NCBI RefSeq assembly: GCF_001040705.1
Contig: NZ_CVQP01000001.1
Coordinates: forward strand, 905,110-969,109
DNA length: 64,000 nt
Direction of reading: 5' to 3'
From: Rhodococcus sp. RD6.2
Lineage (GTDB): Bacteria; Actinomycetota; Actinomycetes; Mycobacteriales; Mycobacteriaceae
Each line of letters opens with the position of its first letter. Position 1 is the first letter of the stretch. Position numbers and translations under genes: made by a program. Shown piece by piece: positions 26,710 through 35,537 of the stretch. The notes beneath the pieces are model-generated. The model was not told the origin of the DNA and did no database searches. It saw only the letters and a list, made by a program, of their open reading frames with translations.

Positions 26710-27492
26710 CTAGTGGTGGAATTCGCCGCAGTTGACGTCGAGGCACTGCCCCGTCACGCCGCTCGCCATCGGGGACGCCAGGAAGATCACCGCATCCGAC
26801 ACCTCGTCGGTGGTGGGCAGGCGCTTGAGGTCGGTGCTCGCCGCGGTGTGCTCGTAGATCTGCTCGACGGTCGTGCCGTACTTGTTCGCCTGGTGCGCGA
26901 AGTACTGCTGAAGCGTGTCGCCCCAGATGTAGCCGGGTGCGACCGAGTTGATCCGAATGCCCTTGGGGCCCAATTCCGTCGCGAGCGACTGCGAGACCGA
27001 GAGCAGAGCGGACTTGGCCATCTTGTAGCTGCCGTACCGCTCCTGCGAGTGCCGCAGCACCATCGAGTTCACGTTCACCACCGCGCCCTTCGACGCCTCC
27101 AGTGCCGGGGTGAACAGCTGGATCATGCGTAGCGCGCCGAACACCGTCAGCTCGACCGCATCCCGCATGTGCTGGAAGTCGGTGCGCTCCAACGGCTTCA
27201 TCGACGGAACCGAGAAGGCGTTGTTGATGAGCACGTCGGCCCGGCCGTACGCGTCTTCGGTGGCGGCGACGAGGTTCTCCACCGAGGCCTGGTCGGTGAT
27301 GTCGGTGGCGACGGTCACCGCGCGGCGGCCGAGGTCGGCGACCTCCTTCGCGACCTCGTCCAGGCGCGACTGGGTGCGGGCGGCGAGCACCAGATCGGCG
27401 CCCGCCTCGGCGCAGCGCAGCGCCAGCGTACGGCCCAGTGCCGGGCCGACACCGGAGATGACGACGATCTTGTCCTGCAGAAGTGAAGACAT
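26710..27492 (-). CDS. Short-chain dehydrogenase/reductase (SDR)
   Basis: A 260-residue classical SDR. The cofactor motif reads SGVGPALG (13-20) in place of the more usual TGxxxGxG, the NNA motif is at 90-92, and the catalytic Ser143, Tyr156 and Lys160 are in place. It oxidises an alcohol or reduces a ketone with NAD(P)(H). It sits between the DUF1214 and sulfotransferase genes, 36 and 14 bases from them, so it may make or remove the hydroxyl that is sulfated. The gene order matches the Rv3530c neighbourhood as I remember it. The substrate is not established. Confidence 0.9.
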   Translation of the reverse strand: MSSLLQDKIVVISGVGPALGRTLALRCAEAGADLVLAARTQSRLDEVAKEVADLGRRAVTVATDITDQASVENLVAATEDAYGRADVLINNAFSVPSMKPLERTDFQHMRDAVELTVFGALRMIQLFTPALEASKGAVVNVNSMVLRHSQERYGSYKMAKSALLSVSQSLATELGPKGIRINSVAPGYIWGDTLQQYFAHQANKYGTTVEQIYEHTAASTDLKRLPTTDEVSDAVIFLASPMASGVTGQCLDVNCGEFHH

Positions 27493-27528
27493 GCTTGTCC
27501 TTGTCTGGTTTCTGTCGAGTCGTGTTGT

Positions 27529-28758
27529 CTAGCCGAGCATCCGGTCGGCGATCGCAGCCTGACGGGCTCCGATGCGCGTGGCCCAGTCCTCGTCGGTGAT
27601 CCGGTTCTGGTCGTGGAAGGGGAGTTTCGCGGCGACCTCGTCGATGCCGACGACCTCGACGGTGGGACCGTCCTCGGGGGTCAGGTCGCGGGAGGTCCGC
27701 TGCCAGCGGAACTGCAGGATGCCGCGGGGGTGCCCGACGGTCTCGATCCAGTTGGTGATCCCGGGATTGCGCTCGGAGATCACCATGCGGATCATGCCGT
27801 CCGGGTCGACCTGGGCCTGGTTGTGATTGAGAGACGTCTGGTGCCCGGTGTAGTCGAGGGAGATGTACCACATGCTGCCGAGCTGGAAACCCTGATACGG
27901 CGCATCGGATTTCGGGACGGTGATGATCATCGCCTGATCGTCGCCGAGTTCGTAGTGACCCACCGAGGAGAACTGGGTGGCAAGTCCGCCCGGCGTCGGC
28001 CGCGGCGCCGTCATCGTGTTCACCGGCAGCTTGAGGTAGAACCACTCCGGGAACTGCAGCCACGTCTTGACCCGGCTGACGAGGGCCTTGCCCGCGCGCG
28101 CGAAGCGCTTCGCCGTCTCCTCGGGCGTCAGCGCGTCGAAGGCGACGCCGATGCGGTCCACCCGTTCGACGCGGATCGATCCGCGTCGCTGGGACCAGTC
28201 GCTGTACACCTCGCGGACCACCAGCTGGGACGCCCCGGGGGCGAGGGTGAAGTGGTTCCGTCGGCCACCGCCGTACGGCGACCCGTCCGCCTGTGCCGGG
28301 CCGAAGCGCACCTCGAAGTGCCCGTCCGGGTCGATGTCGATGGCGCGGTCGTCGAAGGCGGACTCGCTGCCGGGGACGTTCGAGTCGGTGTAGTTGCCGC
28401 TGAGTACCTGGAAGCTCAGATCGCAAGTGCTGCCGCGGACGCCGGTGACGACGTACTCGGCGTCGTCGTTGACGCGGGTGCCGAAGTACAGCGTGTCGGG
28501 GTTGTCGAGGCCCATCTTCGTGTACGGCCCGGTGCCCTGGATGAAACTCGGGTGGGTCTTCTCGGTCGCCCATGCCGCGTGTGTGCAGGCCAGGATCCCG
28601 CCCGCCAGGTACTGGTAGCCCTCGAGCAGGTCCTGCTCCGAACGGATGTGGGGCGCCGCGGCGACGAGCGCCTCGGCTTCGGCGATCGCGTCCGTCAGTG
28701 GCCCCGTCAGTGTGCTGGTGGCCGTGGACGGCGCCGTCGCACCCAGTTGATCTGTCAC
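27529..28758 (-). CDS. DUF1214-containing protein, first gene of the sulfotransferase operon
   Basis: A 409-residue soluble protein. The C-terminal half (from about residue 250, with WFYLKLPVNTM, GSMWYISLDYTGHQTSLNHNQA and RNPGITNWIETVGHPRG) fits the DUF1214 domain; the N-terminal 120 residues are mostly helical. No catalytic residues are recognised. It starts at the GTG at 28758, with GAGGAG upstream; a longer frame to 28827 would run into the operator region. It resembles the protein I recall as Rv3531c. Two palindromes lie 24-39 and 69-82 bases upstream. It could bind a hydrophobic substrate of the SDR and sulfotransferase, but that is inference from position. Confidence 0.82.
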   Translation of the reverse strand: MTDQLGATAPSTATSTLTGPLTDAIAEAEALVAAAPHIRSEQDLLEGYQYLAGGILACTHAAWATEKTHPSFIQGTGPYTKMGLDNPDTLYFGTRVNDDAEYVVTGVRGSTCDLSFQVLSGNYTDSNVPGSESAFDDRAIDIDPDGHFEVRFGPAQADGSPYGGGRRNHFTLAPGASQLVVREVYSDWSQRRGSIRVERVDRIGVAFDALTPEETAKRFARAGKALVSRVKTWLQFPEWFYLKLPVNTMTAPRPTPGGLATQFSSVGHYELGDDQAMIITVPKSDAPYQGFQLGSMWYISLDYTGHQTSLNHNQAQVDPDGMIRMVISERNPGITNWIETVGHPRGILQFRWQRTSRDLTPEDGPTVEVVGIDEVAAKLPFHDQNRITDEDWATRIGARQAAIADRMLG

Positions 28759-28781
28759 GCTCCCGCTCCTCGCGTGCTGGT

Positions 28782-28797
28782 GGTACAAATATGTACC
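28782..28797. promoter_or_regulatory. Palindrome GGTACA-N4-TGTACC, copy 1 (DUF1214 operon)
   Basis: A perfect 16-base palindrome, GGTACAAATATGTACC, lying 24 bases upstream of the minus-strand operon start. The same palindrome with a different centre lies before cysD (29844-29859). It is a likely operator, perhaps for the IclR-family protein encoded between the two copies. Confidence 0.75.
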
Positions 28798-28826
28798 TAA
28801 GTGGTAGGAGAATTGTGCTCCGACCA

Positions 28827-28840
28827 TAGAACGTGTTCTA
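28827..28840. promoter_or_regulatory. KstR-type palindrome TAGAACGTGTTCTA, copy 1
   Basis: A perfect 14-base palindrome fitting TnnAACnnGTTnnA, the KstR site of the cholesterol regulon as I recall it. It lies between the divergent DUF1214 operon and the IclR gene, ending 11 bases before the IclR ATG. Confidence 0.65.
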
Positions 28841-28851
28841 AGGAGTGGTCA

Positions 28852-29787
28852 ATGGCCGCCGAACCGGACAGTGTGACCGGGCGTCGCTCACCCCCGACCG
28901 AGCGGGTGATCCAGGTGCTCGACCATCTCGTCGCCCGGCCCGACAGCCGGTTCGGGCTCTCCGAGCTCGCCCGCGACCTCGGGATCAGCAAGCCGACCTG
29001 CCTCGGCATCCTCACCGCGCTCGTCGGCGGCGGGTATCTCACCCGTGATCCCGACGCCCGCTACGGGCTCGGCCCGGCGCTGATCGCGGCGGGCCGGGCG
29101 GCGCAGCGAGGGTTCGCGGTCGGATCGATCGTCCGCCCGCATCTCGACGCGCTCGCCCGCGAATTCGGTTCGGTGTGCACCGCGTCCGCCGTGGTCGGGG
29201 ACCAGGTGATGATCCTCGAGGTCGCGCCCCCGCCCGGGGCCGCGGCGGGTCGCGCCGCCGCCAGGGTGGGGCAGGTGTACCCCTTCGCGCCACCGGTGGG
29301 GCTGATGTACGTCCTGTGGAGCCACGACGACGAATTTGCGCGCTGGCTGCGACGTGATCCGGCGTTCCCGGTGGTTTTGGACCACGATCTGCTCCGCCGC
29401 GTCGTCGACGACTGCCGGGAGTCCGGATATCTCGTCGAGCGGCTCACACCGACCGGTCGCCGGCTGTTCTCGCTGATGGCGGGGGTCGCCGATCGCACGC
29501 TCCCCGCCGAACTGCGTGAACTGGTGGGGGAGATGGTCTCGAGTCTCGGTGAACGGGTCTATCTCGGGCGTGAGACCGCGGCGGACTCGGACTATCCGGT
29601 CAGCCTCATCGCTGCTCCGACCTACGACGCGGACGGAGGGCAGTCGATGGTGCTCACCCTCGACGTCGGCGGGTCGATCAGCGGTGCCGAGATCGAACGT
29701 AGGGGACTGGCCCTGGTCGGTGTGGCGGACGCAGTGACGGCCGAGCTCGGTGGGCGGGCGCCGAATCGGGCCGCTGATCGGCATTGA
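28852..29787 (+). CDS. IclR-family transcriptional regulator
   Basis: A 311-residue IclR-type regulator. The N-terminal winged helix-turn-helix is FGLSELARDLGISKPTCLGILTALVGGGYLTRD (about 35-67) and the effector-binding domain follows to about residue 290. AAGGAG lies a few bases before the ATG at 28852. The gene sits between two operons that carry the same pair of palindromes, so it is the best candidate for a local regulator of both; IclR proteins often bind such symmetric sites. Whether it acts as a repressor or an activator, and its ligand, are unknown. Confidence 0.9.
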   Translation: MAAEPDSVTGRRSPPTERVIQVLDHLVARPDSRFGLSELARDLGISKPTCLGILTALVGGGYLTRDPDARYGLGPALIAAGRAAQRGFAVGSIVRPHLDALAREFGSVCTASAVVGDQVMILEVAPPPGAAAGRAAARVGQVYPFAPPVGLMYVLWSHDDEFARWLRRDPAFPVVLDHDLLRRVVDDCRESGYLVERLTPTGRRLFSLMAGVADRTLPAELRELVGEMVSSLGERVYLGRETAADSDYPVSLIAAPTYDADGGQSMVLTLDVGGSISGAEIERRGLALVGVADAVTAELGGRAPNRAADRH

Positions 29788-29794
29788 CCGGTAC

Positions 29795-29808
29795 TGGAAC
29801 GCGTTCTA
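29795..29808. promoter_or_regulatory. KstR-type palindrome TGGAACGCGTTCTA, copy 2
   Basis: A 14-base near-palindrome fitting TnnAACnnGTTnnA, 8 bases after the IclR stop and 73 bases before the cysD start. Core GAACGCGTTC is symmetric, matching the core of copy 1 apart from one base. Confidence 0.6.
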
Positions 29809-29843
29809 CAGTCGGCTTCACAATTCCACTTTGGTACCGATGC

Positions 29844-29859
29844 GGTACAAAAATGTACC
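29844..29859. promoter_or_regulatory. Palindrome GGTACA-N4-TGTACC, copy 2 (cysD operon)
   Basis: GGTACAAAAATGTACC lies 22 bases upstream of the cysD ATG, at nearly the same distance as copy 1 from its gene. A further GGTACC at 29833-29838 just upstream extends the symmetric region. Confidence 0.75.
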
Positions 29860-29880
29860 GACCGTAGCCTCGGAGGCCCG

Positions 29881-30819
29881 ATGACGACACAGTCCCCGCC
29901 TGCCAGTTCGCCGCCCAGCTACCAGCTGACCCACCTCGAGGCGCTGGAAGCCGAAGCGGTGCACATCTTCCGCGAGGTCGCCGCGACCTTCGAACGACCC
30001 GTCCTGCTCTTCTCCGGCGGCAAGGACTCCGTCGTGATGCTCCACGTCGCCGTCAAGGCCTTCTGGCCCGCGCCCCTGCCGTTCGCCGTCATGCACGTCG
30101 ACACCGGACACAACTTCGACGAGGTGATCGAGTTCCGCGACCGCGTCGTCGCCGAGCGCGGACTGCGTCTGGTCGTGGCCAGCGTGCAGGACGACATCGA
30201 CGCGGGCCGCGTCGTCGAGGAGACGGGGCCGCGCGCGAGCCGCAACCGGTTGCAGACCCACGCCCTGCTGCGCGGCATCCGCGACGGCGGCTTCGACGCG
30301 GTGTTCGGTGGCGCCCGCCGGGACGAGGAGAAGGCCAGGGCCAAGGAACGCGTGTTCAGCTTCCGGGACGAGTTCGGGCAGTGGGACCCGCGCGCCCAGC
30401 GTCCCGAACTGTGGCAGTTGTACAACGGCAGGCACCGCAAGGGCGAGCACATCCGGGTGTTCCCGCTGTCCAACTGGACCGAACTCGACATCTGGCAGTA
30501 CATCGCCGCCGAGCGGATCGAGCTGCCGTCGATCTACTACGCGCACCGCAGACCCGTCGTGCCGAGGGACGGGATGCTGCTGGCGCACACCAGGTTCCTG
30601 ACACTTCTCCCCGGGGAGGAGTCGTACGAGGAGCTCGTCCGCTTCCGGACCGTCGGCGACGCCACCTGCACCGGCTGCGTCGAATCCACCGCCACCACAC
30701 CGGACGACGTCGTCCTCGAGGTCGCGGCGAGCCGCATCACCGAACGGGGCGCCACCCGCGCCGACGACCGCATCTCCGAGGCAGGCATGGAAGACCGCAA
30801 GAAGGAGGGGTACTTCTGA
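29881..30819 (+). CDS. cysD: Sulfate adenylyltransferase subunit 2
   Basis: A 312-residue PP-loop enzyme that joins sulfate and ATP to adenosine-5'-phosphosulfate (APS), working with CysN. The PP-loop SGGKDS is at 45-50, and the [25 protein letters not shown] stretch and [13 protein letters not shown] are typical of CysD. A GGAGG site precedes the ATG. The stop overlaps the cysNC start (TGATG), so the two subunits are made together. Instead of being next to sulfite-reduction genes, it lies in an operon with a CysQ-like phosphatase and near a sulfotransferase, which argues for PAPS supply to sulfation. Confidence 0.96.
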   Translation: MTTQSPPASSPPSYQLTHLEALEAEAVHIFREVAATFERPVLLFSGGKDSVVMLHVAVKAFWPAPLPFAVMHVDTGHNFDEVIEFRDRVVAERGLRLVVASVQDDIDAGRVVEETGPRASRNRLQTHALLRGIRDGGFDAVFGGARRDEEKARAKERVFSFRDEFGQWDPRAQRPELWQLYNGRHRKGEHIRVFPLSNWTELDIWQYIAAERIELPSIYYAHRRPVVPRDGMLLAHTRFLTLLPGEESYEELVRFRTVGDATCTGCVESTATTPDDVVLEVAASRITERGATRADDRISEAGMEDRKKEGYF

Positions 30820-32672
30820 TGACGCACGAACAGCAGCTACTTCGGGTTGCCACCGCGGGCAGTGTCGACGACGGCAAGTCGACGCTCATCGGCCGCCTCC
30901 TCTACGACTCGAAGTCGATCTTCGAAGACCAGCTCGAAGCGGTCGAACGCAGCAGTCGCGAACGCGGCGACGAGCACGCGAACTTGGCATTGCTCACCGA
31001 CGGACTCCGCGCCGAGCGTGAGCAGGGCATCACCATCGACGTCGCGCACCGCTACTTCGCCACGCCGAGGCGCAAGTTCGTCATCGCCGACACCCCCGGT
31101 CACGAGCAGTACACCCGCAACATGGTCACCGGTGCGTCCACGGCCGACCTCGCGCTCATCCTCGTCGATGCCCGCAACGGCATCCTCGAACAGACTCGGC
31201 GGCACGCGTTCCTCTCCACCCTCCTCGGGATTCCCCACCTCGTCGTGTGCGTCAACAAGATGGATCTCGTCGACTGGTCGCAGGAGCGTTTCGAGACGAT
31301 CTGCGAAGAATTCCGTCAGTTCGCAGCCAAACTCGACGTGCACGATCTGACCTTCGTCCCCGTCTCCGCCCTCAAGGGCGACAACATCGTCACGCGCACC
31401 GAGAGCATGCCGTGGTACGAGGGCTCCTCGCTGCTGCATCTGCTCGAGGAGGTGCACGTCGCGTCCGACCGCAACCTCATCGATGCCCGCTTCCCGGTGC
31501 AGTACGTGATCCGGCCGCAGCGGCAGACCGATGCCGACCTGCACGACTTCCGCGGGTACGCGGGCACCATCGCCAGCGGAGTGTTCAAGCCCGGTGACGA
31601 GGTGGTCGTGCTGCCGTCCGGCCACACCTCGCGGATTGCGGAGATCCACGCACCGGGTGGTGCGCCACTCGCGGAGGCGTTCGCACCCGCGGCCGTCTGT
31701 GTCCGGCTGACCGACGACATCGACATCGCGCGCGGAGACACCCTGTGTCGTCCCAACAATCGTCCGCAGGTCGGTCAGGAACTCGACGCCATGGTCTGCT
31801 GGCTGACCGAGCAGTCCGAGCTCTCGCCGGACGCCAACTACACGCTGCTGCACACGACACGCTCCACCAAGGCCAGGGTGCAGCGCCTGGACTACCGCCT
31901 CGACGTCAACACGCTGCACCGCGACGAGTCGGCGCAGTCGTTGCGGCTCAACGAAATCGGACGAGTTCAGCTGCGCACCCAGCAGCCGCTGCTCTTCGAC
32001 CCCTACCGGCGCAACCGGGTGACCGGCAGCTTCATCCTCGTCGACGACGCCACCGGCAACACGGTGGCCGCGGGCATGATCACCGGACCGACACTGCGTG
32101 AGTCCGCGGTGGTCTGGCACAGCGCCACCATCGATCGCAGCGACCGCGCCACCGCGGGCGCCACCGTTTGGCTGACCGGGCTGTCGGCGTCGGGCAAGTC
32201 GTCCGTCGCCGCGGAACTGGAGCGCCGACTCGTCGCCGCCGGAATCCCCGCGTACCGCCTCGACGGCGACAACCTGCGTCACGGACTCAACGCCGATCTG
32301 GGATTCGGGGCCGACGACCGCGCCGAGAACGTGCGCCGGGTGGGCGCCGTGTCACAACTGTTCGCCGACGCGGGCATGGTCGCGGTCGCCTCACTCATCA
32401 GCCCGTACCGCGAGGACCGCGACCGGGTGCGCGCGGCGCACGAGGCCGCCGGCCTGCGATTCGTCGAGGTGTTCGTCGACACCCCGCTCGAGCAGTGCGA
32501 AGCCCGGGACCCGAAGGGCATGTACGCCCGCGCGCGGGCGGGGGAGATCACCGGATTCACGGGAATCGACGATCCCTACGAACGTCCCGAGCGCGCCGAA
32601 CTCGTCCTGACGCCTGACGACGGCGATCCCGTCGCACAGGCCGCCGCGATCATGGAGTATCTGACTCGATGA
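30819..32672 (+). CDS. cysNC: Bifunctional sulfate adenylyltransferase subunit 1 / APS kinase (CysN-CysC fusion)
   Basis: A 617-residue fusion. The N-terminal GTPase part (CysN) has G1 GSVDDGKS at 14-21, DTPGH at 91-95 and NKMD at 146-149; GTP hydrolysis drives APS formation by CysD. The C-terminal part, from about residue 445, is APS kinase (CysC) with the P-loop GLSASGKS near 454-461; it phosphorylates APS to PAPS. The fusion and its length match M. tuberculosis CysNC. The start is the ATG that overlaps the cysD stop. In actinobacteria sulfate reduction goes from APS, so the kinase domain mainly serves sulfation. The stop overlaps the next ATG (ATGA). Confidence 0.96.
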   Translation: MTHEQQLLRVATAGSVDDGKSTLIGRLLYDSKSIFEDQLEAVERSSRERGDEHANLALLTDGLRAEREQGITIDVAHRYFATPRRKFVIADTPGHEQYTRNMVTGASTADLALILVDARNGILEQTRRHAFLSTLLGIPHLVVCVNKMDLVDWSQERFETICEEFRQFAAKLDVHDLTFVPVSALKGDNIVTRTESMPWYEGSSLLHLLEEVHVASDRNLIDARFPVQYVIRPQRQTDADLHDFRGYAGTIASGVFKPGDEVVVLPSGHTSRIAEIHAPGGAPLAEAFAPAAVCVRLTDDIDIARGDTLCRPNNRPQVGQELDAMVCWLTEQSELSPDANYTLLHTTRSTKARVQRLDYRLDVNTLHRDESAQSLRLNEIGRVQLRTQQPLLFDPYRRNRVTGSFILVDDATGNTVAAGMITGPTLRESAVVWHSATIDRSDRATAGATVWLTGLSASGKSSVAAELERRLVAAGIPAYRLDGDNLRHGLNADLGFGADDRAENVRRVGAVSQLFADAGMVAVASLISPYREDRDRVRAAHEAAGLRFVEVFVDTPLEQCEARDPKGMYARARAGEITGFTGIDDPYERPERAELVLTPDDGDPVAQAAAIMEYLTR

Positions 32673-33802
32673 GCACCGAATACGAACTCGACGACGCCCA
32701 GCTCGCGGCCGATCTCGCGGCCCGAGCGGGCGACCTGCTGCTCGAGCTGCGCGCGCGCGAACTCGCCGAGACCCCATTGTCGAAAGAGGCCGCCCGGGAC
32801 CTGAGCCGCCGCGGCGACACCGACGCCAACGGCCTGCTGCTGCGGATGCTCGCCGAGCACCGGCCGGGCGATGCCGTGCTGTCCGAGGAGTCCGCCGACG
32901 ACACCGCCCGCCTGGCAGCGCCGCGGGTCTGGATCATCGACCCCCTCGACGGCTCCCGCGAGTTCGGGCTGCCCGGACGCGTCGACTGGGCCGTTCACGT
33001 CGCGCTGTGGGAACGGGACCGGGGCATCACCGCCGCCGCGGTCGCGCAACCCGCCCTGGGCCGGGTGTACCGCAGTGACACGTGCAGCGCGGCGGTCGGC
33101 GAGCGCACGCGGCCGCGGATCCTGGTCAGCGACAGTCGCCCACCCGAGTTCGCCGCACCGCTCGCCGAGCGGATCGCCGGAGAACTCGAGCCGATGGGGT
33201 CGGCAGGTGCGAAGGCGATGGCGGTGCTGCGCGGCGAGGCCGACGCCTACGTGCACGCAGGGGGACAGTGGGAGTGGGACTCCGCCGCACCGGTCGGTGT
33301 CGCGCTCGCCGCGGGCCTGCACTGCTCGCGGATCGACGGAACGCCGCTGCTCTACAACGAACCGCACCCGTACCTGCCGGATCTGCTGATCTGCCGGCCG
33401 GACCTGGCCTCGGCGCTGCTGTCCGGGATCGCGGACCTGACCGGTGGCGCCGCCGACAGCCCTCGGGTGGCGATGGCGCGTGAGTACCTCGGGTCGCTGC
33501 TCAGCCACGACGCGAGCAAGGTGCGTCTCGCCGCGGACTGCTTCCGTGTCGAGAACGGCCGAAGGACAGGAGAATCCGGATCCGAGATCGTCCGCGAGCT
33601 CGAGACCGGTGCGCAGTACCTGCCGCTGACCGCGATCCGCGACCTGAGCTTCAGCGAATTCGGCACCGACGTGGTCGCGCGCTTCCAGCTCGACATGAGC
33701 GTCGGGGACGAGACCCACACGGTGTCGCTGACCGAGCACTTCGCCATCCCCGGAGCCGAGATCGCCGCCATCACCGCGATCATCGAACCCGGCGCGCGGT
33801 GA
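32669..33802 (+). CDS. CysQ-like 3'(2'),5'-bisphosphate nucleotidase fused to a C-terminal NTF2-like region
   Basis: A 377-residue protein. Residues 1-262 form an inositol-monophosphatase-fold domain of the CysQ type, with metal ligands in SEES (72-75), DPLDGS (91-96) and WDSAAP (203-208). CysQ removes PAP, the inhibitory by-product of sulfotransferases, and may also act on PAPS. M. tuberculosis CysQ is about 267 residues, so residues 265-377 here are extra; their pattern ([21 protein letters not shown] and later beta strands ending in AITAIIEP) suggests an NTF2/SnoaL-like fold. The join shows no stop or frame change. It is coupled to cysNC and to the next gene by ATGA and GTGA overlaps. Confidence 0.82.
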   Translation: MSTEYELDDAQLAADLAARAGDLLLELRARELAETPLSKEAARDLSRRGDTDANGLLLRMLAEHRPGDAVLSEESADDTARLAAPRVWIIDPLDGSREFGLPGRVDWAVHVALWERDRGITAAAVAQPALGRVYRSDTCSAAVGERTRPRILVSDSRPPEFAAPLAERIAGELEPMGSAGAKAMAVLRGEADAYVHAGGQWEWDSAAPVGVALAAGLHCSRIDGTPLLYNEPHPYLPDLLICRPDLASALLSGIADLTGGAADSPRVAMAREYLGSLLSHDASKVRLAADCFRVENGRRTGESGSEIVRELETGAQYLPLTAIRDLSFSEFGTDVVARFQLDMSVGDETHTVSLTEHFAIPGAEIAAITAIIEPGAR

Positions 33803-34860
33803 GGGTCTACGCGAACACCGACCCGCGCCTCGGGCCGCGTGAGATCGCCGACCTCGCCCGCCGCGTCGAGGGCGCCGGATACGACGGAATGCACGTCAGT
33901 GAAACCGTGCACGACCCGTTCCTGCTCGCCATGTCGGCGCTGCAGGCGACGTCCCGCATCGTCGTACGAACCTCGGTCGCGCTGGCGTTCGTCCGCAGCC
34001 CGGTCGCGGTCGCCTACACGGCGTGGGACCTGGCCCGGTTGTCCGGCGGACGCTTCGAACTCGGCCTCGGCAGCCAGATCCGGCAGAACGTCGAAGAGCG
34101 CTACGCGATGCCGTGGTCGGAGCCCGCATCGCGGATGCGTGAGTACGTGCAGGTGGTCCGGGCCGCTTTCGCGACCTTCCGTACCGGCAGCCTGGTGCCG
34201 TTCGTCGGCGAGCACTACCGGTTCACCCGCATGCAGCCGTACTTCAACCCCGACGACGGCGTCGCCCCGCCGCCGGATCCGCGAATCCTGCTCGGCGGCG
34301 TCGGCCGCAGGATGTGCCGGGCGGCGGGGGAGGTCGCCGACGGCTACATCGGTCACCCCACCAACTCCGGACGCGCCGTCCTCGTCGCGGACGTCGTGCC
34401 CGCACTGGCGGAGGGAGCGGCGAGTGCGGGTCGCCGCCTCGCCGACCTCGAGGTGGTCGCGGGTGTGCAGGTGATCACCGGAGCCACCGACGACGTACTG
34501 TCCCGGGCACGGGAACGGCAGCGACGTCAGTTCGCCTTCCTGTACTCCACCCCTGCCTACCGGGTCGCACTCGACCACGCAGGCATCGGCCACCTGCAGG
34601 CGAACCTCGCCCGGATGGTTCGCCAGGACGACTGGACCGACCTGCCCGACGTCGTGACCGACGACGTGCTCGCCGCACTGGTACCGACGGCCCGGTACGT
34701 GGACCTCGCGGGGGTCGTCGCCGAACGAGTCGGGGGCCTCGTCGACGGCGTCACTCTCGCCCTGCCCGTCGATCCCGCCGACGACCACCTGATGGCCCGG
34801 GTCGTCGCCGAACTTCAGAAGACCGCACCACCACATCGACACGAAGGAGACCCGGCATGA
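33799..34860 (+). CDS. LLM-class F420-dependent oxidoreductase
   Basis: A 353-residue protein of the luciferase-like monooxygenase fold, the subgroup that in mycolata uses coenzyme F420. Typical stretches are [57 protein letters not shown] and [28 protein letters not shown]. It would reduce or oxidise an alcohol, ketone or double bond; the substrate is unknown. Its GTG overlaps the CysQ-fusion stop and its stop overlaps the next ATG, so it is fully embedded in the sulfation operon. A similar enzyme, Rv3520c, lies in the M. tuberculosis cholesterol region, but orthology is not established here. Confidence 0.88.
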   Translation: MRVYANTDPRLGPREIADLARRVEGAGYDGMHVSETVHDPFLLAMSALQATSRIVVRTSVALAFVRSPVAVAYTAWDLARLSGGRFELGLGSQIRQNVEERYAMPWSEPASRMREYVQVVRAAFATFRTGSLVPFVGEHYRFTRMQPYFNPDDGVAPPPDPRILLGGVGRRMCRAAGEVADGYIGHPTNSGRAVLVADVVPALAEGAASAGRRLADLEVVAGVQVITGATDDVLSRARERQRRQFAFLYSTPAYRVALDHAGIGHLQANLARMVRQDDWTDLPDVVTDDVLAALVPTARYVDLAGVVAERVGGLVDGVTLALPVDPADDHLMARVVAELQKTAPPHRHEGDPA

Positions 34861-35222
34861 ACGCCGACAGCATCGTCACCGAGTTCTGCGCCCGCTGGAA
34901 GGACGCCGACGCCGCGACCCTCGCCGAGTACTTCACCGAAGACGCGGTGTACCACAACATTCCGATGGCGCCGGTCGTCGGCAAGGACGCGATCAAGGAC
35001 TTCCTCACCGGGTTCCTCGGCCAGTTCGGCGGCATCGACTTCCGCGTGCACCGGCAGGTGTCTGGTGGCTCGGTCGTCATGAACGAACGCACGGACGTCT
35101 TCACCATCAACGGCACCACCATCGAACTGCCCGTGATGGGGGTTTTCGAGGTCACCGACGAGGGCAAGATCGCCGGATGGCGCGACTACTTCGACATGGC
35201 ACCGCTCAGCGCACTCGGCTGA
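34857..35222 (+). CDS. SnoaL/limonene-epoxide-hydrolase-like protein
   Basis: A 121-residue protein of the NTF2-like cone fold. The sequence NERTD (Arg78, Asp80) and WRDYFD (108-113) match the Arg-Asp-Asp catalytic pattern of limonene-1,2-epoxide hydrolase, so it may hydrolyse an epoxide or isomerise a polycyclic substrate. It is the last gene of the cysD operon, coupled by ATGA to the F420-type oxidoreductase, and a strong hairpin follows. Mycobacteria have a related epoxide hydrolase reported to act on cholesterol-derived epoxide, which fits a steroid theme but does not prove it. Confidence 0.82.
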   Translation: MNADSIVTEFCARWKDADAATLAEYFTEDAVYHNIPMAPVVGKDAIKDFLTGFLGQFGGIDFRVHRQVSGGSVVMNERTDVFTINGTTIELPVMGVFEVTDEGKIAGWRDYFDMAPLSALG

Positions 35223-35232
35223 ACGCCGTACA

Positions 35233-35275
35233 ACGAGAGAACCCCGGTCGACGTGGTCGACCGGGGTTCTCTCGT
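35233..35275. terminator. Perfect 20-bp hairpin ending the cysD operon
   Basis: Arms 35233-35252 and 35256-35275 pair without mismatch around a three-base loop. It lies 10 bases after the last stop codon of the operon and before the minus-strand tRNA-Arg, whose transcript it can also end. Confidence 0.88.
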
Positions 35276-35299
35276 GAAGTGGTGCACTCGAAATGCGAG

Positions 35300-35372
35300 T
35301 GCCCCCGGCAGGATTCGAACCTGCGGCCTTTCGCTCCGGAGGCGAACGCTCTATCCCCTGAGCTACGGGGGC
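35300..35372 (-). tRNA. tRNA-Arg (anticodon CCG)
   Basis: A 73-base cloverleaf on the minus strand. The acceptor stem GCCCCCG pairs fully with CGGGGGC, the anticodon loop CTCCGGA gives CCG (35337-35339), and the T arm has GGTTCGAATCC. It reads CGG codons. No CCA is encoded. Confidence 0.95.
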
Positions 35373-35537
35373 GCACCGAGAAACAACACCCGGTGTGCCT
35401 GTTGGGCTGGCTCAGCGTAGCGCATGCCGAGGCGGAATCCACATTCGCACCCGTCGTGTGGACAAAGTCCCAGGTAGCCCGCAGCATGAAGCCGACAGTC
35501 GAGATCCCACGACGGTACCGAGGGAAGGCGCGAGCCG

